This document shows, piece after piece, positions 6,236-8,004 of a stretch of 8,004 nucleotides of DNA. Positions within the stretch are counted from its first letter, which is position 1, and the number at the start of each line of letters is the position of its first letter. The stretch comes from Verrucomicrobiia bacterium (GTDB taxonomy: Bacteria > Verrucomicrobiota > Verrucomicrobiia > Opitutales > Opitutaceae): NCBI GenBank assembly GCA_030424825.1, contig JAUHWE010000181.1, positions 1 through 8,004 on the forward strand. Reading direction: 5' to 3'. The notes beneath the pieces were generated by a model. The model was not told the DNA's origin and did no database searches. It saw nothing but the letters and a program-made list of their open reading frames with translations. Made by a program: the position numbers and the translations under genes.

Positions 6236-6501
6236 TACCGAACTCCAATGTACCTAGCCAAAATTCAACGATCAACGCAATCGAATTTCTTTCGCCAAAG
6301 GACCTTATCCGATTTCTAGAAAGCGACGAGACAGGCAAGAACACTTGTTCTCCTTGCCTCAAGAAGCTCGAATCAGATTTTTCCGATGAAGCGGTACTGC
6401 TACGAAACGAGCAGAAACAATGGGCCGACCACAATGAGTTCTGTCCTGATGCTTCCAATCACTTTACTAACGTGTCGAATTTCCAATGTGCTTTTTCATA
6501 A
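6217..6501 (+). pseudogene. Protein-like open frame without a usual start codon, possible gene remnant
   Basis: One plus-strand frame is open from after a TAG at 6214-6216 to the TAA at 6499-6501. Its composition looks protein-like: INAIEFLSPKDLIRFLESD, then CSPCLKKLESDF, then EFCPDA and QCAF, with four cysteines and mixed charged and hydrophobic residues. There is no ATG, GTG or TTG in frame and no Shine-Dalgarno, so as it stands it is not translatable in the normal way. The CxxC could be a zinc- or heme-type motif, but no CxxCH is present. It may be the decayed 3' part of a lost gene or chance. It overlaps the start of the laminin-G-like gene by about 20 bp. No family is recognised. Confidence 0.25.
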
Positions 6502-6559
6502 TCCGACCTAACAAATACTTTTAAAGTCGGGATTCCTGAAGCAACGGGATTCCATGCCT
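6236..6559. other. Gap between the laminin-G-like gene and the LysR gene
   Basis: It holds the upstream region of the laminin-G-like gene, the start-less open frame described separately, and near the LysR stop two direct copies of CGGGATTCC (6528-6536 and 6545-6553, 17 bp apart). No tRNA, small-RNA-like structure or convincing terminator was seen. Confidence 0.5.
6243..6246 (-). promoter_or_regulatory. Shine-Dalgarno GGAG for the laminin-G-like gene
   Basis: GGAG (complement of CTCC) lies 7 nt before the ATG at 6235, supporting that start and the signal peptide. The other genes here lack so clear a site. Confidence 0.7.
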
Positions 6560-7435
6560 TCAACTAACGATCAAGTCGACCAGACGGCGTGCGGCCTGCG
6601 ATCCTCGGCCTCGTTGCCTTAAGACAAAAAGTCTCCAACTGGCCCATTTGTCCGACAGACGACAAAAGGCAATCCCTGGCGGCGGAGCACCGTCGACATA
6701 GTCCGGCAAGAGAGCCACCGCTTGTTCGCTGGCTACGAGCGTAAAAGTCTCCGAAACTGTATTGGTTTCCTCGATAAACCGAGGTTTAAAGCCTGCCTTC
6801 GAGCACAGTTGGACGATCCAATGGTTACGTCCTGGAACGGCCTTCTCCGAGACGCTCACAAAACGCTCCGACTTTAGCTCAGAGAGGCAAACAAACTCTC
6901 TCGAGCTAAACGGGTGGTCTGTTGACAGCACGACGCAAACCCCGAGCTTCGCCGGGCTTCGCTGATAAAAGTCCTTCGCCAGTGCCGCTCCTTCCTGTCC
7001 CACGATGGCGACATCCAGAAGCCCTTCCCGGAGCGCTTGAACCTGTTCGAACGGCGTGTGGTCGAAGAGCAAAAGCTTCAGGTCCGGGAATTCACTCTTT
7101 AGCCTTGCGAGGGCGGGGTTCAGGTATTTAGCCGCGGCCAGCCCGATATACCCCACCCGCAACTGGTTGCGCCTTCCTTGAGCATAGGCGCTCACATCGG
7201 CGCGGGCGAGGTCCCATTGCTTCAGCAGAGGACTGAACCTGTCGCGAAGAAAGTATCCAAAATCAGTGGGCTGCATCCCCTTCGGCTCTCGCTCGAACAA
7301 CTGAGCCCCCAGTTCCTGTTCAAGGCTCTGGATGTGGCGGGAAAGGGTTGGCTGGGCAATACCCAATCGGAGGGCCGCCCGGTTCAAGCTTCCCTCCTCC
7401 AAAACCACCAGAAAATTACGGACTCTATCCAACAT
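6560..7435 (-). CDS. LysR-type transcriptional regulator
   Basis: 291 residues from ATG at 7435, the usual LysR length. An in-frame TTG at 7471 would add 12 residues (MPTLCSFRIPLF), but family proteins normally begin at the equivalent of MLDRVRNFLVVLEEGS, so the ATG is preferred. The winged helix-turn-helix spans about residues 14-50: GSLNRAALRLGIAQPTLSRHI, SLEQELGAQLFER. A linker helix follows, and the periplasmic-binding-protein-like effector domain starts near QLRVGYIGLA (91-100), with DVAIVGQEG and VASEQAVALLPDYV as typical later segments. It diverges from the EamA-type transporter across about 70 bp, the classic layout for a regulator that controls the neighbour and itself in response to a small ligand. 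The ligand is unknown. No Shine-Dalgarno precedes the ATG. Confidence 0.95.
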   Translation of the reverse strand: MLDRVRNFLVVLEEGSLNRAALRLGIAQPTLSRHIQSLEQELGAQLFEREPKGMQPTDFGYFLRDRFSPLLKQWDLARADVSAYAQGRRNQLRVGYIGLAAAKYLNPALARLKSEFPDLKLLLFDHTPFEQVQALREGLLDVAIVGQEGAALAKDFYQRSPAKLGVCVVLSTDHPFSSREFVCLSELKSERFVSVSEKAVPGRNHWIVQLCSKAGFKPRFIEETNTVSETFTLVASEQAVALLPDYVDGAPPPGIAFCRLSDKWASWRLFVLRQRGRGSQAARRLVDLIVS

Positions 7436-7506
7436 AAAAAGGGGTATACGGAAACTGCATAGCGTTGGCAATATCAGGGTATTAGAAAAACGCAGACAAG
7501 TTCGCT
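7436..7506. promoter_or_regulatory. Divergent LysR/EamA control region
   Basis: Seventy-one bp between the divergent starts must carry both promoters. A short imperfect dyad TGC-N9-GCA (7456-7470), with ATA-N10-TAT overlapping (7459-7474), is a candidate LysR binding site, although it is not a clean T-N11-A box. GGGTAT is directly repeated at 7442-7447 and 7477-7482, and GTATACG (7444-7450) matches the heptamer upstream of the TonB receptor. The control role is inferred from gene layout. Confidence 0.4.
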
Positions 7507-8004
7507 ATGCTTCAACCCATGAAAACGTTTTTCGCTCCCTCCAGTCTTGCCACTATTCTCCTGACGGCCTCAGCGCCAGCAACCTGGGGAAGCACCTACC
7601 TGGTGACCACAGAGTTTCTCCCGGAAGACCGGCCGCTCATCTCAGCAGTTATCAGGACGCTTCCCGCTGGTTTAATTCTCATAGGAATGACACGGTCCTT
7701 CGTTCCGAGCCTAGGTTGGGGGCGGCTTCTGGTCCTGTCTCTCCTCAATATTGGAGCCTTTCAAGCCCTACTTTTCGTGGCCGCCTATCGCCTTCCTGGC
7801 GGAATCGCCGCGGTAGTGGGCGCCTTTCAGCCATTGATGATGTTGGCCCTTGTCTGGGGAGTTGAGCGTCAACGCCCGAGACGTCTTCCCATCGGGACGG
7901 CGCTTGGGGGAGTGGCCGGAATGGCTCTACTCTTTGCGGCCCCAGGAGCCCAATGGGATTTCGTTGGCCTATCCGCTGCGGGCGCCGGAACCACCTCCAT
8001 GGCC
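7507..8004 (+). CDS. EamA/DMT-superfamily transporter (RhaT/YedA-like), 3' end cut by window edge
   Basis: Inner-membrane drug/metabolite-type exporter; members have about 300 residues and ten membrane segments in two EamA repeats. The visible 166 codons contain the first repeat: likely helices near residues 13-33 (with the hallmark APATWGSTYLV), 44-62, 72-94, 98-118 and 128-146. GRLLVLSLLNIGAFQALLF and GGIAAVVGAFQPLMMLAL are typical EamA segments. A second in-frame ATG at 7519 removes four residues and is as good a start; neither has a clear Shine-Dalgarno. The divergent LysR gene is probably its regulator. The substrate is unknown; amino acids or related metabolites are common for the family. 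Confidence 0.9.
   Translation, partial: MLQPMKTFFAPSSLATILLTASAPATWGSTYLVTTEFLPEDRPLISAVIRTLPAGLILIGMTRSFVPSLGWGRLLVLSLLNIGAFQALLFVAAYRLPGGIAAVVGAFQPLMMLALVWGVERQRPRRLPIGTALGGVAGMALLFAAPGAQWDFVGLSAAGAGTTSMA

Noticed and set aside
6219..6458. Minus-strand open frame upstream of the laminin-G-like gene
   Set aside because: Ser-rich, motif-free, and overlaps the supported start and Shine-Dalgarno of the laminin-G-like gene.
7332..7865. Plus-strand open frame of 177 codons
   Set aside because: It overlaps the LysR start and the EamA gene in another frame. The EamA frame has clear membrane helices and family motifs, while this one is Ser/Arg-rich with none.

Overview
The window is ordinary bacterial chromosome with mid-range GC (about half by eye). 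It is compact but contains one repeat-rich gap of about 1 kb. An outer-membrane TonB receptor shows a diderm. The mix of a catecholate-type TonB receptor, a secreted laminin-G/DUF1080-like protein, scarce Shine-Dalgarno sites and GC-rich hairpin repeats in the gaps suggests a marine Verrucomicrobiota (Opitutae-like) bacterium. That placement is an impression, since no rRNA or marker gene is present.

Layout. (1) 1-1683, minus: the N-terminal 561 codons of a Fiu-like TonB-dependent siderophore receptor, cut by the left edge. (2) 1684-2741: a gap with a symmetric GTATACG inverted repeat, a 21-bp-spaced direct repeat, a cluster of hairpins including a 26-bp-arm near-perfect inverted repeat, and a remnant of the 3' end of a laminin-G-like gene. 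(3) 2742-4589, plus: a two-gene operon of a short sugar-nucleotidyltransferase-like protein and a radical SAM protein with a C-terminal four-cysteine, SPASM/twitch-like region. (4) 4630-5379, minus: a family 2 (GT-A) glycosyltransferase, convergent with the operon. (5) 5546-6235, minus: a secreted laminin-G/DUF1080-like beta-sandwich protein. (6) 6236-6559: a gap with a protein-like open frame that has no normal start codon. (7) 6560-7435, minus: a LysR-type regulator, divergent from (8) 7507-8004, plus: an EamA/DMT-family transporter cut by the right edge.

The most interesting block is 2419-5607. A perfect 52-bp direct repeat lies at both ends: one copy is the 3' coding end of the intact laminin-G-like gene, the other is an orphan copy 3137 bp away. 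Between them sit the nucleotidyltransferase, radical SAM and glycosyltransferase genes. This resembles a cassette inserted at, and rebuilding, the 3' end of a gene, although no recombinase is visible. The three enzymes could together activate, oxidise or rearrange, and transfer an unusual sugar or cyclitol, but that is inference. The LysR/EamA pair is a standard regulator-exporter unit and probably unrelated.
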